The notes below the pieces were generated by a model. That model saw only the letters and a program-made list of their open reading frames with translations. It did not search any database and was not told where the DNA came from. Position numbers and translations under genes: made by a program. A stretch of 64,000 nt of DNA from JACKFB01 sp041389525. GTDB taxonomy: Bacteria; Myxococcota_A; UBA9042; PHBI01; JACKFB01. Shown in pieces: positions 16,674 to 25,364 of the stretch. Position 1 is the stretch's first letter. Each line of letters begins with the position of its first letter. The stretch covers positions 27,239 to 91,238 of the forward strand of contig JAWKRR010000029.1 of the NCBI GenBank assembly GCA_041389525.1. Direction: 5' to 3'.

Positions 16674-18427
16674 CCGGCGCGCCGGGCCGCCGATTCGGCA
16701 TCCGCGGGCGGGTCTTCGTGGCCGCGACCCTGCTCTCGGTGATCGTGCTGGCGGCCGCCGGTCTTGTGGCCGGGCCCTCCCTGGAGGCCTGGATGCTCGA
16801 GCGGGCGCGGGCCGAACTCGAGGCCACCGCGCGGTTGGCCGCGTCGGCCCTGGAGGAGCCGGCGATCGTCGGCATGACCGCGCGGGTCGCCGCCTTAGCG
16901 GCCGCGGCCGACGCGCGGCTGACCGTCGTCGACACAGAGCGCGCGATCCTGGCCGATTCGGGGGGCGAGGTCGGGCTCTCCTCGGCCGCATCCGAGGTCT
17001 CGGGCGCGCTGCAGGGGCAGATCACGTCCGCGCGCCGCCCCAGCGCGCTCACCGGCGAGGACACGCTCTTCGTGGCGGTCCCGTGGCACAGCCAGACCCA
17101 CTCCGGGGCCGTCCGCGCCTCGCGCTCACTCAGCTCCGACGACCCCGCCCACGCGCTGCTGCGGCGGGCGTTGTGGGGCGCCGCGGGCTTCGGCGTGCTC
17201 GCCGCCGCGCTCCTCGGCGCCCTGGCCGCGTTCAGCTTCGGGCGCTGGCTCGAGTCCCTGGTCACCGGCGTCCGCGCAGCCATCGCGAGTGCGGGCGGCG
17301 CCAACGCCGGCGAGCGCGTCCCCGTCGAGGGCCTCGCGGGCTCCGTCGGCCGCCTCGCCCGCGAGCTCGAGCGCAGCGTGTCCCGTCTCGCCCAAGAACG
17401 GCGCGGCCAGGAGGCCGTCCTCGACGCGCTCGACGAGGCCGTCCTCGCCCTCGGCGCCGACGGCCGTCTCACCATGGCGAACGCCGCCGCCGCCGCCCTC
17501 CTCGAGCTGCCCGCCGACGCCATCGGCCGCCCCCTCGTCGAGCTGGTCCGCACCCCTCCCCTCATCGAGCTCGTCCGCCGCGTCTCCACCGGCGCCCCCG
17601 AGACCATCGCCTGCCGCCTCATCGGCGCCCGCCAGCGCGACGTCACAGCCCACGCCGCCCCCCTCGCCGCGCCCGGCGGCGTCGTCTTGGCGCTCCGCGA
17701 CGTCACCGAGCTGCGCCGCCTCGAAGGGATCCGCCGCGATTTCGTAGCCAACGTCTCCCACGAGATGCGCACGCCCATCACGGTCATCCGCGCCAACGCC
17801 GAGACCCTGCTGGACGGCGCCCTGGACGACCCCGCGGCCGCCCGCAACTTCACCGCCGCCATCGGCCGCCAATCCGAGCGCCTCGAAAACCTCGTCACCG
17901 ACCTGCTCGAGCTCGCGCGCATCGAGGCCGGCCGCCTCGACCTCGAGCCCACCTCCCTGGTCGTCGCCGACCTCGTCCGCCGCGTCGTCGACGCCCTCGC
18001 CCCCACCGCCGAACGCCGCGAACACGTCATCGAGATCGACGTCCCCCAGGAACTTCGCCTCGTGGCCGACCCGCGCCTGCTGGACCGCGTCCTGGGCAAC
18101 CTGCTGCAGAACGCCATCAACTACACGCCGGCCGACGGCCGCATCACCGTCCGCGCCTCCCGCGAGGGCCAGCACGTCCGCGTCGAGGTCGCCGACGACG
18201 GCCCCGGGATCCCGCTGCGCCACCGCGCCCGCATCTTCGAGCGCTTCTACCGCGTCGACCCCGGCCGCTCGCGCGAGATGGGCGGCACCGGCCTCGGCCT
18301 CGCCATCGTCAAGCACCTCGTCAACGCCATGTCCGGCACCGTGGGCGTCCGCTCCGCCGAGCGCTCCCACCCCACGCGCCCGGGCGCCGTCTTCTGGTTC
18401 GACCTCCCCGCGTCCCCGCCCGGCTGA
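16670..18427 (+). CDS. phoR: Phosphate sensor histidine kinase PhoR
   Basis: A 585-residue membrane kinase starting at GTG that overlaps the phoB stop (GTGA), so the two are translationally coupled. An N-terminal transmembrane helix (about 18-40) and a second one (about 165-190) enclose a periplasmic part of roughly 125 residues, larger than in E. coli PhoR. A PAS-like domain follows, with VLDALDEAVLALGADG. The dimerisation domain has FVANVSHEMRTPITVIRANA with His364, and the ATPase domain has the N box NLLQNAINYTP, G1 DDGPGIP and G2 GGTGLGLAIVKH. It phosphorylates PhoB at low phosphate and probably answers to the Pst/PhoU complex encoded downstream. Confidence 0.92.
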   Translation: MTGAPGRRFGIRGRVFVAATLLSVIVLAAAGLVAGPSLEAWMLERARAELEATARLAASALEEPAIVGMTARVAALAAAADARLTVVDTERAILADSGGEVGLSSAASEVSGALQGQITSARRPSALTGEDTLFVAVPWHSQTHSGAVRASRSLSSDDPAHALLRRALWGAAGFGVLAAALLGALAAFSFGRWLESLVTGVRAAIASAGGANAGERVPVEGLAGSVGRLARELERSVSRLAQERRGQEAVLDALDEAVLALGADGRLTMANAAAAALLELPADAIGRPLVELVRTPPLIELVRRVSTGAPETIACRLIGARQRDVTAHAAPLAAPGGVVLALRDVTELRRLEGIRRDFVANVSHEMRTPITVIRANAETLLDGALDDPAAARNFTAAIGRQSERLENLVTDLLELARIEAGRLDLEPTSLVVADLVRRVVDALAPTAERREHVIEIDVPQELRLVADPRLLDRVLGNLLQNAINYTPADGRITVRASREGQHVRVEVADDGPGIPLRHRARIFERFYRVDPGRSREMGGTGLGLAIVKHLVNAMSGTVGVRSAERSHPTRPGAVFWFDLPASPPG

Positions 18428-18526
18428 GCGCGCCAGCCCGCCTCGTGGCCCATCGCGCCGCCGCGTGGCCCGCCCCGGCGCCCCTCGCGCCCCCCTCACC
18501 GCCGAGTTTTCGGTGAAGGCACCGAG

Positions 18527-18544
18527 GCGTCACCTGGCTGTCAC
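18527..18544 (+). promoter_or_regulatory. PHO box (PhoB operator) of the porin gene
   Basis: Two 7-base direct repeats, GCGTCAC (18527-18533) and CTGTCAC (18538-18544), are separated by 4 bases. This is the known PhoB site layout (two CTGTCAT-like units, 11-base period). It lies 46 bases before the porin start, so it would replace a -35 box. A clear -10 box is not seen. Confidence 0.85.
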
Positions 18545-18590
18545 CTCGGGCATGCATGGTGCGCCTCGTACTCTCTCACTGAGGAAACCC

Positions 18591-19724
18591 ATGACTCTTC
18601 GCGCGACCGTCATCGCCGTCGGCCTCTGTCTGCTGACACCGCAGATCCACGCGGCCGAACCCACCACCGCCGGCTACGACAAGGGCTTCTTCGTCCGCAG
18701 CGCGGACAGCCGCTACCAACTCAAGCTCGGCGCCCGCGTCCAAGTGCGCCACGAGCTGACAGTCCCCGATTCCGGCGACACCACCTCGGCGTTCTCCATC
18801 CCGCGGGCCCGCCTGAAGCTCTCCGGCAACGTCTTCACCGAGGCGCTCGCCTACAAGTTCGAAGCCGACTTCGGAAAGGGCCAGGTCGCGCTGAAGGACT
18901 TCTTCGGCGACTACGCAGTCATCGACGGGTTCCACGTCCGCGCCGGTCAGTTCAAGCGGCCCTTCTCCCGCCAGGAGATCACTTCCAGCGGCAAACACAT
19001 CTTCTCCGACCTCGCGCTCACCGGAGACGCCTTCGGGGCCGGGCGCGATCTCGGGCTGATGCTTCACAACGACTATGAGCGCTCGCCCACCTTCGAATGG
19101 GCGGTCGCGCTGATGAACGGCACCGGCGACAAGGGGCTGCTGAGCGGCGACGTGCAGGTGGACCTGGCGGATGGCGAGGGCGAGATCACCTCCGGCAAGT
19201 TCTCGAACGTGCCCACGACCTTCCGGCCCCAGCTCGTGCTGCGCCTCGGCTACAACCACGGCAAGCTCGCGGGCTACTCCGAAGGCGACCTGGAGGGCGG
19301 CCCGCTGCGCTTCGGCGTGGGCGGCGGCGTCAAGCTGACCTTCGATTCCGACAACGCACACCAGGGAAACATCGCCGCGAACGTCGACTTCGTGCTGAAG
19401 GTGCAAGGGTTCGCGTTGGACGGCGCCTTCTATCTGATGAGCGCCCAGGACGGCGGGGCCTTCACCGACCAGAGCCTCGCGTCCACCGGCGTCCACGCCC
19501 AGGCCAGCTACCTCATCGCGGGCCACGTGATGCCGCTGCTGCGCTACGCCCGCGTGATGCCCGACGGGGGCCTCGACCGCGACGAGCTGGCGGTCGGCGT
19601 CACCGGATTCCTCTACGGCCACAACGTGAAGCTCACCGTCGAGGCCGCGCGGCTCGGCACGGAGACCGCCGCCGGCACCGACGCCGACTGGCGGGTGCGC
19701 ACCCAGGTACAAGTTGGGTTCTGA
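18591..19724 (+). CDS. Phosphate-selective porin (OprO/OprP-like)
   Basis: A 377-residue outer-membrane beta-barrel with a cleavable signal peptide ending QIHA-AEP. The N-terminal strand segment FFVRSADSRYQLKLGARVQV and the inner stretch HVRAGQFKRPFSRQEITSSG are typical of OprO/OprP porins, in which a ladder of Arg/Lys lines an anion-selective pore. The protein ends in Phe, as barrel proteins often do for BAM recognition. GAGGA (18581-18585) lies 5 bases before the ATG; longer frames are less likely. It is preceded by a PHO box and lies between phoR and pstS, so it should be induced at low phosphate to bring phosphate or polyphosphate into the periplasm. Confidence 0.9.
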   Translation: MTLRATVIAVGLCLLTPQIHAAEPTTAGYDKGFFVRSADSRYQLKLGARVQVRHELTVPDSGDTTSAFSIPRARLKLSGNVFTEALAYKFEADFGKGQVALKDFFGDYAVIDGFHVRAGQFKRPFSRQEITSSGKHIFSDLALTGDAFGAGRDLGLMLHNDYERSPTFEWAVALMNGTGDKGLLSGDVQVDLADGEGEITSGKFSNVPTTFRPQLVLRLGYNHGKLAGYSEGDLEGGPLRFGVGGGVKLTFDSDNAHQGNIAANVDFVLKVQGFALDGAFYLMSAQDGGAFTDQSLASTGVHAQASYLIAGHVMPLLRYARVMPDGGLDRDELAVGVTGFLYGHNVKLTVEAARLGTETAAGTDADWRVRTQVQVGF

Positions 19725-19762
19725 CCTCCCCGCGTTGAACTTTCCACACGGCCCCGCCCAAA

Positions 19763-19791
19763 GCGTCGCCTGTCTGTCACAGAACCGTCAC
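19763..19791 (+). promoter_or_regulatory. Triple PHO box of the pst operon
   Basis: Three 7-base units, GCGTCGC (19763-19769), CTGTCAC (19774-19780) and CCGTCAC (19785-19791), follow each other with exact 4-base gaps (11-base period). The last two match the PhoB consensus well. The array sits 42 bases before pstS, between the porin stop and pstS, and should bind a row of PhoB molecules. Confidence 0.9.
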
Positions 19792-19833
19792 ATCACAAGC
19801 GCATGTTGCGCCCGAACTCGGAGATGCTTCCCC

Positions 19834-20852
<1,019 letters not shown>

Positions 20853-20856
<4 letters not shown>

Positions 20857-21767
20857 CACCGACGACCGAGACCGCGCGGTCCATCCAGGGCCGCGCGACG
20901 CCGCTCAGCGAACGGGGCATCCGCGCCTTCATGTTCGGCTGCGCGGCCGTCTCAATCCTCACGACCGCCGGCATCATCCTCGTGCTCGCCTTCGAGACCT
21001 TCGAGTTCTTCAGCGAGGTCGGCGTCGGCGCCTTCCTCTTCGACACCGAGTGGACGCCGCTCTTCGCCGACAAGCACTTCGGCATCTGGCCGCTCATCGC
21101 GGGCACCATGCTGACCACCGGCATCGCGGCGTCCGTCGCCATCCCCTTCGGACTGCTCGCCGCCATCTACCTGTCCGAGTTCGCCACCTTCCGCGCCCGC
21201 GCGACGCTGAAGCCCATGCTCGAGGTCCTGGCCGGCGTCCCCACCATCGTCTACGGCTACTTCGCGCTGGTCTTCGTCACCCCGGCCCTCCAAGCCGTCA
21301 TCCCCGGCCTCGCCGGCTTCAACGCGCTAAGCCCCGGCCTCGTCATGGGCATCATGATCATCCCCATGGTCAGCTCGCTCAGCGAAGACGCCCTCCACGC
21401 CGTCTCAGACACCCTGCGCGAGGGCGCCTACGCCCTGGGCGCCCGCCGCCTCCCCACCATCTTCCGCGTCGTCCTCCCCGCCGCCATGTCCGGCATCGCC
21501 GCCTCCCTGGTCCTCGCCATCTCCCGCGCCATCGGCGAGACCATGATCGTCGCCATCGCCGCCGGCCAGCAGCCCCGCCTCACCCTCGACCCCCGCGTCC
21601 CCGTCGAGACCATGACCGCCTACATCGTCCAGGTCTCCATGGGCGACACCCCGGCCGGCACCCTCGAATACCGCACCATCTTCGCGGTCGGCACGACGCT
21701 GTTCCTCTTCACCTTCGTGATGAACATCTTCGGCCAGCGCCTCGCCCGCCGCTTCGGGAGGAGCTGA
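20853..21767 (+). CDS. pstC: Phosphate ABC transporter permease PstC
   Basis: A 304-residue inner-membrane permease with about six hydrophobic helices; the first is VSILTTAGIILVLAFETF. The EAA-type loop EGAYALGARRLPTIFRVVLP, which docks on PstB, is clear. The GTG start overlaps the pstS stop by 4 bases (GTGA), which supports this start over the in-frame ATGs further down. It pairs with PstA to form the channel. Confidence 0.95.
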
Positions 21768-21770
21768 CCC

Positions 21771-22649
21771 ATGGCCGCCAGCCTCTCCGACGGCCGCTCG
21801 TCAGGCTCCACCCGCCCCCGCGCCGAGACCCTCTTCCGCGCCCTCTGCCTCGCCGCGGTCATCATCCCGCTGCTCTTGCTGGCCGTCCTCGTCGGCGACG
21901 TCCTCATCCGCGGCCTCGGCCGCCTCGACTGGGCCTTCATCACCAGCCTCCCCTCCCGCAGAGCCGACCTCGCCGGCATCCTCCCCGCCCTCGTCGGCAG
22001 CCTCTACCTCGTCACCCTGACCAGCCTCATCGCCGTCCCCATCGGCGTCGGCTGCGCCATCTACCTCGAGGAATACGGCCACGACAGCCGCATCGCCCGC
22101 ATCATCGAGCTCAACATCGCCAACCTCGCCGGCGTCCCCTCGGTCATCTACGGCCTCCTGGGCCTCGAGATCTTCGTCCGCGTCCTCAACATGGACCGCA
22201 GCCTCCTCGCCGGCGCCTGCACGCTCTCGCTGCTCGTCCTCCCCATCGTCATCCTCTCCTCGCGCGAAGCCCTCCGCACCGTCCCCAAGGGCCTGCGCGA
22301 AGGCGCCTACGCCCTCGGCGCCACCCACTGGCAGAGCATCCGCCGCGTCGTCCTCCCCATGGCCCTCCCCGGCATCCTCACCGGCACCATCCTCGCCATC
22401 TCCCGCGCCATCGGCGAGACCGCGCCCCTCATCGTCGTGGGCGCCCTCGCCTACGTCACCTTCCTCCCCGAAAGCCCCATGTCCCCCTTCACCGCCCTGC
22501 CCATCCAGATCTTCAACTGGGTGTCGCGCCCCCAAGAGGCCTTCCTCATCAACGCCGCCGCCGGTATCGTCGTGTTGCTCGTGACCCTGCTCACGCTCAA
22601 CTCCTTGGCGGTCGGCATCCGCAATCGCTTCCAGCGTCGCCTGCGATGA
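21771..22649 (+). CDS. pstA: Phosphate ABC transporter permease PstA
   Basis: A 292-residue inner-membrane permease and partner of PstC. Hydrophobic helices include AAVIIPLLLLAVLVGDVLI, and the coupling loop EGAYALGATHWQSIRRVVLP is nearly the same as in PstC, as expected for the two half-channels. GGGAGGAG lies 8 bases before the ATG, across the end of pstC, whose stop is only 3 bases upstream. Confidence 0.95.
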   Translation: MAASLSDGRSSGSTRPRAETLFRALCLAAVIIPLLLLAVLVGDVLIRGLGRLDWAFITSLPSRRADLAGILPALVGSLYLVTLTSLIAVPIGVGCAIYLEEYGHDSRIARIIELNIANLAGVPSVIYGLLGLEIFVRVLNMDRSLLAGACTLSLLVLPIVILSSREALRTVPKGLREGAYALGATHWQSIRRVVLPMALPGILTGTILAISRAIGETAPLIVVGALAYVTFLPESPMSPFTALPIQIFNWVSRPQEAFLINAAAGIVVLLVTLLTLNSLAVGIRNRFQRRLR

Positions 22650-22669
22650 GCCGCCCGCCCGGAGAACCC

Positions 22670-23488
22670 ATGGCCCAGCGAGCCCTGATGGTCGCCCCTT
22701 CCGATCCCGCCCAGAAGCCCGTCGCCGACACCCCCTCCAAGTTCGAGGTGTCCGGCCTGCGCGCCAGCTTCGGCGACAACGTCGTGCTCCGCAGCATCGA
22801 CATCGCCGTCCCGATGCAGCGCATCACCGCGGTGATCGGGCCCTCGGGCTGTGGCAAATCCACGTTCATCCGCTGCCTCAACCGCATGCACGAGCTGGTC
22901 CCAAGCGCGCGCGTCTCGGGCACCGTCCTCCTCGACGGCGAGGACATCTACGGCCGCCGCGTCGACCCAGTGCTGCTGCGCCGCCGCGTCGGCATGGTCT
23001 TTCAGAAGCCCAACCCCTTCCCGACCATGTCCATCCGCGACAACGTCCTGGCCGGCCTGCGCCTCACCGGCGGCCTCGACAAGAGCCGCGCCGACGAGCT
23101 CGTCGAGGGTGCGTTGCAACAAGCCGCGCTCTGGGACGAGGTGAAGGATCGCCTCAACGCTCCAGGCGCCGGACTCTCCGGCGGTCAGCAGCAGCGCCTG
23201 TGCATCGCACGCGCCCTCGCGGTCGAGCCCGACGTCATCCTCCTCGACGAGCCCTGCTCGGCCCTGGACCCCATCTCCACGGCCCGCATCGAGGACCTGC
23301 TGACCGTGCTCCGCGAGCGCTACACCATCGTGATGGTGACTCACAACATGCAGCAGGCGGCGCGCGCCTCCGACCTCACCGCCTTCTTCCTGAGCGGCGA
23401 GCTCGTCGAGATCGGCCCGACGACGAAGATCTTCACCCGCCCCGGCGACTCGCGCACAGAAGATTACATCACGGGCCGTTTCGGCTAA
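22670..23488 (+). CDS. pstB: Phosphate ABC transporter ATPase PstB
   Basis: A 272-residue ATPase of the Pst importer. Walker A GPSGCGKST (about 57-65), the Q-loop VFQKPNPFPTMSI, the ABC signature LSGGQQQRLCIARAL, Walker B VILLDEPCSALDP and the switch His in MVTHNMQQA are all present. Two starts are possible: ATG at 22646 overlapping the pstA stop (ATGA), or ATG at 22670 with GGAG 5 bases upstream. I favour the second for its ribosome site; the N-terminal tail up to about residue 20 is not conserved in either case. Confidence 0.95.
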   Translation: MAQRALMVAPSDPAQKPVADTPSKFEVSGLRASFGDNVVLRSIDIAVPMQRITAVIGPSGCGKSTFIRCLNRMHELVPSARVSGTVLLDGEDIYGRRVDPVLLRRRVGMVFQKPNPFPTMSIRDNVLAGLRLTGGLDKSRADELVEGALQQAALWDEVKDRLNAPGAGLSGGQQQRLCIARALAVEPDVILLDEPCSALDPISTARIEDLLTVLRERYTIVMVTHNMQQAARASDLTAFFLSGELVEIGPTTKIFTRPGDSRTEDYITGRFG

Positions 23489-23542
23489 GATTGGCGGGCA
23501 CGCGGAGACCCCCCGCCTTCCCGTGAAGACCTCCGCAGTTCA

Positions 23543-23547
23543 AGGAG
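23543..23547 (+). promoter_or_regulatory. Ribosome binding site supporting a CTG start of phoU
   Basis: AGGAG (inside AAGGAG) lies 7 bases before CTG at 23555. No ATG, GTG or TTG occurs in that frame between the pstB stop and TTG at 23606, so this site is the main reason to start phoU at CTG. Confidence 0.65.
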
Positions 23548-23554
23548 CAGGGCG

Positions 23555-24232
23555 CTGAATCACTCCAACCGCGAATACGAAGCCGAGCTCCAAGAGCTGC
23601 GCCAGGCCATCTTGGAGATGGGCGGCCGCATCGAGGAGATGATTCGCGATTGCATGCGCTCGCTCATCGAGCGCGACTCCGACCTCGCCCGGCGCACTAT
23701 CGCCGCCGATGCCCAGGTCAACCGCCTGGAGATCGACACCGACGAGCTGTGCCTGCGCATCCTCGCCCGCCGCCAACCCATGGCCAGCGACCTGCGCTTC
23801 ATCTCCATCGCGTTCAAGATGGTCACCGACCTCGAGCGCATCGGCGACCTCGCGGTGAACGTGGCCGAGCGCGCCATCGACCTCAACGCGCAGCCCGAGC
23901 TCAAGCCCTACGAAGACACTCAGCGCATGGCCGACATCGTGCGCGAGATGGTCAGCGGCGCCATCGAGGCCTTCATCGCCTACGACGCCGAGAGCGCGGC
24001 GGCCATCATCGCCCGCGACGACGAGGTGGACGAGCTGTACCACAGCATCTTCCGCGACATCCTCAGCCTGATGCTCGCGGATCTGAGCGTCGTCGAGCGC
24101 GGCATTCACATCCAGAGCACCGCAAAGTTCCTCGAGCGCATCGGCGACCACGCGACGAACCTGGCCGAGCAGGTCATCTTCATGGCGAAGGGGCGCGACG
24201 TCCGCCACGAGGGGAAACTCCCGAAGGGCTGA
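23555..24232 (+). CDS. phoU: Phosphate signalling protein PhoU
   Basis: A 225-residue all-helical protein made of two PhoU three-helix repeats, each with the metal-binding signature (TDLERIGDLAVNVAERA and KFLERIGDHATNLAEQV). It joins the Pst transporter to PhoR and dampens the Pho response at high phosphate. The first helix begins NHSNREYEAELQELRQAIL, which matches the usual PhoU N-terminus, but the only start that includes it is CTG at 23555 with AAGGAG upstream. The first ATG (23612) would lose 19 residues of helix 1. It follows pstB by 66 bases in the same reading frame and is the last gene of the operon. Confidence 0.9.
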   Translation: MNHSNREYEAELQELRQAILEMGGRIEEMIRDCMRSLIERDSDLARRTIAADAQVNRLEIDTDELCLRILARRQPMASDLRFISIAFKMVTDLERIGDLAVNVAERAIDLNAQPELKPYEDTQRMADIVREMVSGAIEAFIAYDAESAAAIIARDDEVDELYHSIFRDILSLMLADLSVVERGIHIQSTAKFLERIGDHATNLAEQVIFMAKGRDVRHEGKLPKG

Positions 24233-24289
24233 CCCGCCCCGGGTCCGCGGACCCGCTGTCGTCGCCAGCCGCGACCCGCTCGAGCCCAG

Positions 24290-24430
24290 CGCCAGCGCCA
24301 GCTCCGGGCCCGGCAGCTCCGGGCCCGGGCCCGGCAGGGCCCGGAGGCAGGGCCCGGTGTCTGACCCCCGCACTACGCACTTATCGCCGCCACTAGAGCT
24401 CCGGGCCCGGGCCCGGGGGCCCGGCGGGGG
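24290..24430. repeat. GGGCCC-type palindromic GC repeats
   Basis: Several copies of CCGGGCCCGG-like palindromes, spaced by CAG or CTC, sit just after phoU (24300-24360) and again at 24399-24425 around the first copies of the 39/55-bp repeat family. They can form many short hairpins and may also end the phoU transcript. No gene is supported between 24233 and 24524. Confidence 0.7.
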
Positions 24431-24695
24431 GACTACCCCGCACTCGCACTTATCGCCGCCACTAGTGCGTAATGCGGGGGTCTGACCCCCGCACTAACGC
24501 CGCCGACCGCACTTATCGCCGCCACTAGTGCGTAATGCGGGGGTCAGACACGCCGTCGAGCCCGCACTTATCGCCGCCACTAGTGCGTAATGCGGGGGTC
24601 AGACACGCCGTCGAGCCACTAGTGCGTAGTGCGGGGGTCAGACACGCCGTCGAGCCACTAGTGCGTAATGCGGGGGTCAGACACGCCGTCGAGCC
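24357..24695. repeat. Array of 39-bp and 55-bp repeats with an inverted copy
   Basis: A 39-base unit starting ACTAGTGCGTA and containing GCGGGGGTCAGACACGCC is present at 24524-24562, 24579-24617, 24618-24656 and 24657-24695; the last three are joined head to tail. A 16-base module CGCACTTATCGCCGCC precedes two of them (24508, 24563), giving a 55-base unit, and also occurs at 24376 and 24445. At 24461-24496 the unit folds back on itself into a near-perfect palindrome around GGGGGTCTGACCCCC. An inverted 24-base copy is at 24357-24380. The array lies between two convergent genes, a usual place for REP-like elements. Confidence 0.9.
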
Positions 24696-25322
24696 AATCT
24701 CGGAGCCGATCTCGGGCGGGCTTTCCTCGAGCGGCCCGGCGCCGGCCGTGAGGTCGCGCGGCGCCGCCGTCCCGCCGAAGGCCGCCGCGACCAAGATCCC
24801 AGCTTCGATCAGAAACGCGACGCAAAACGCCGCGACGACGCGCTCGTCCAGCGCCGCAAACCGGCGAGTTCTCAGTGGACTTGCGGCGCGCCCGGGCTGA
24901 AAGAGCACGCTCAGCTCGCCCGCTTGCAGGGTCCCCCAGTCCAGCGGCCCCAGCGCCAGCGAGCGCTCCTCGCTGCCAAACTCGGCGAACGGCACGATGG
25001 CTCCACCGCGCGCGAGCGATCCGTCGAGCTGCGGCAACAGGTGCAGCCGCCACCCCGCGCGCCAGTCGTGGTCGAGCAGCACGTGATGGGCCGGCAGCCC
25101 CGCCACCGTCAACGTCGCGTCGTTTTTCGCGGCGGTCCCGACTCGAAAGCGCTGCCCCGGCCGCAGATGCTCCTCACGCAGCAAGGTCTCGCGCCACGAG
25201 ATCGCGATCCGCAGCCCTTGCCGGTCAGCCCGCCCGCGCCGCGCCCAAGCCCTCCACCAAGCCACCCCGCCCTCCCGCGTCGTGCGAGTGGGTGAGACAC
25301 CCGCGACGCGCAAGAGTTCCAC
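24525..25322 (-). pseudogene. Truncated AgmX/PglI-like protein, N-terminal part with repeat-encoded tail
   Basis: A 265-residue frame starting at GTG. Residues about 36-150 (ISWRETLLREEHLRPGQRF, then VGTAAKNDATLTV) resemble the FHA-like N-terminal module of AgmX/PglI-type proteins of myxobacterial gliding/Glt complexes, followed by one transmembrane helix (VVAAFCVAFLIEAGILVAAA). The periplasmic TonB/AgmX C-terminal domain expected after the helix is missing. Instead the frame runs into the repeat array, which encodes three exact copies of GSTACLTPALRTS and a fourth, diverged end. The true start is unclear because the first 35 residues look non-native and no good ribosome site is seen. Likely a remnant; if made, it would be a membrane protein with an odd Cys-containing periplasmic tail. 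Confidence 0.6.
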
Positions 25323-25364
25323 GCCCGCCGCGAATCGGGGCGCAGCGAGCCAGACCGCGGCACA

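Noticed and set aside
24357..24695. CRISPR array
   Set aside because: Units are joined directly or through the same 16-base module; there are no unique spacers and no cas genes.
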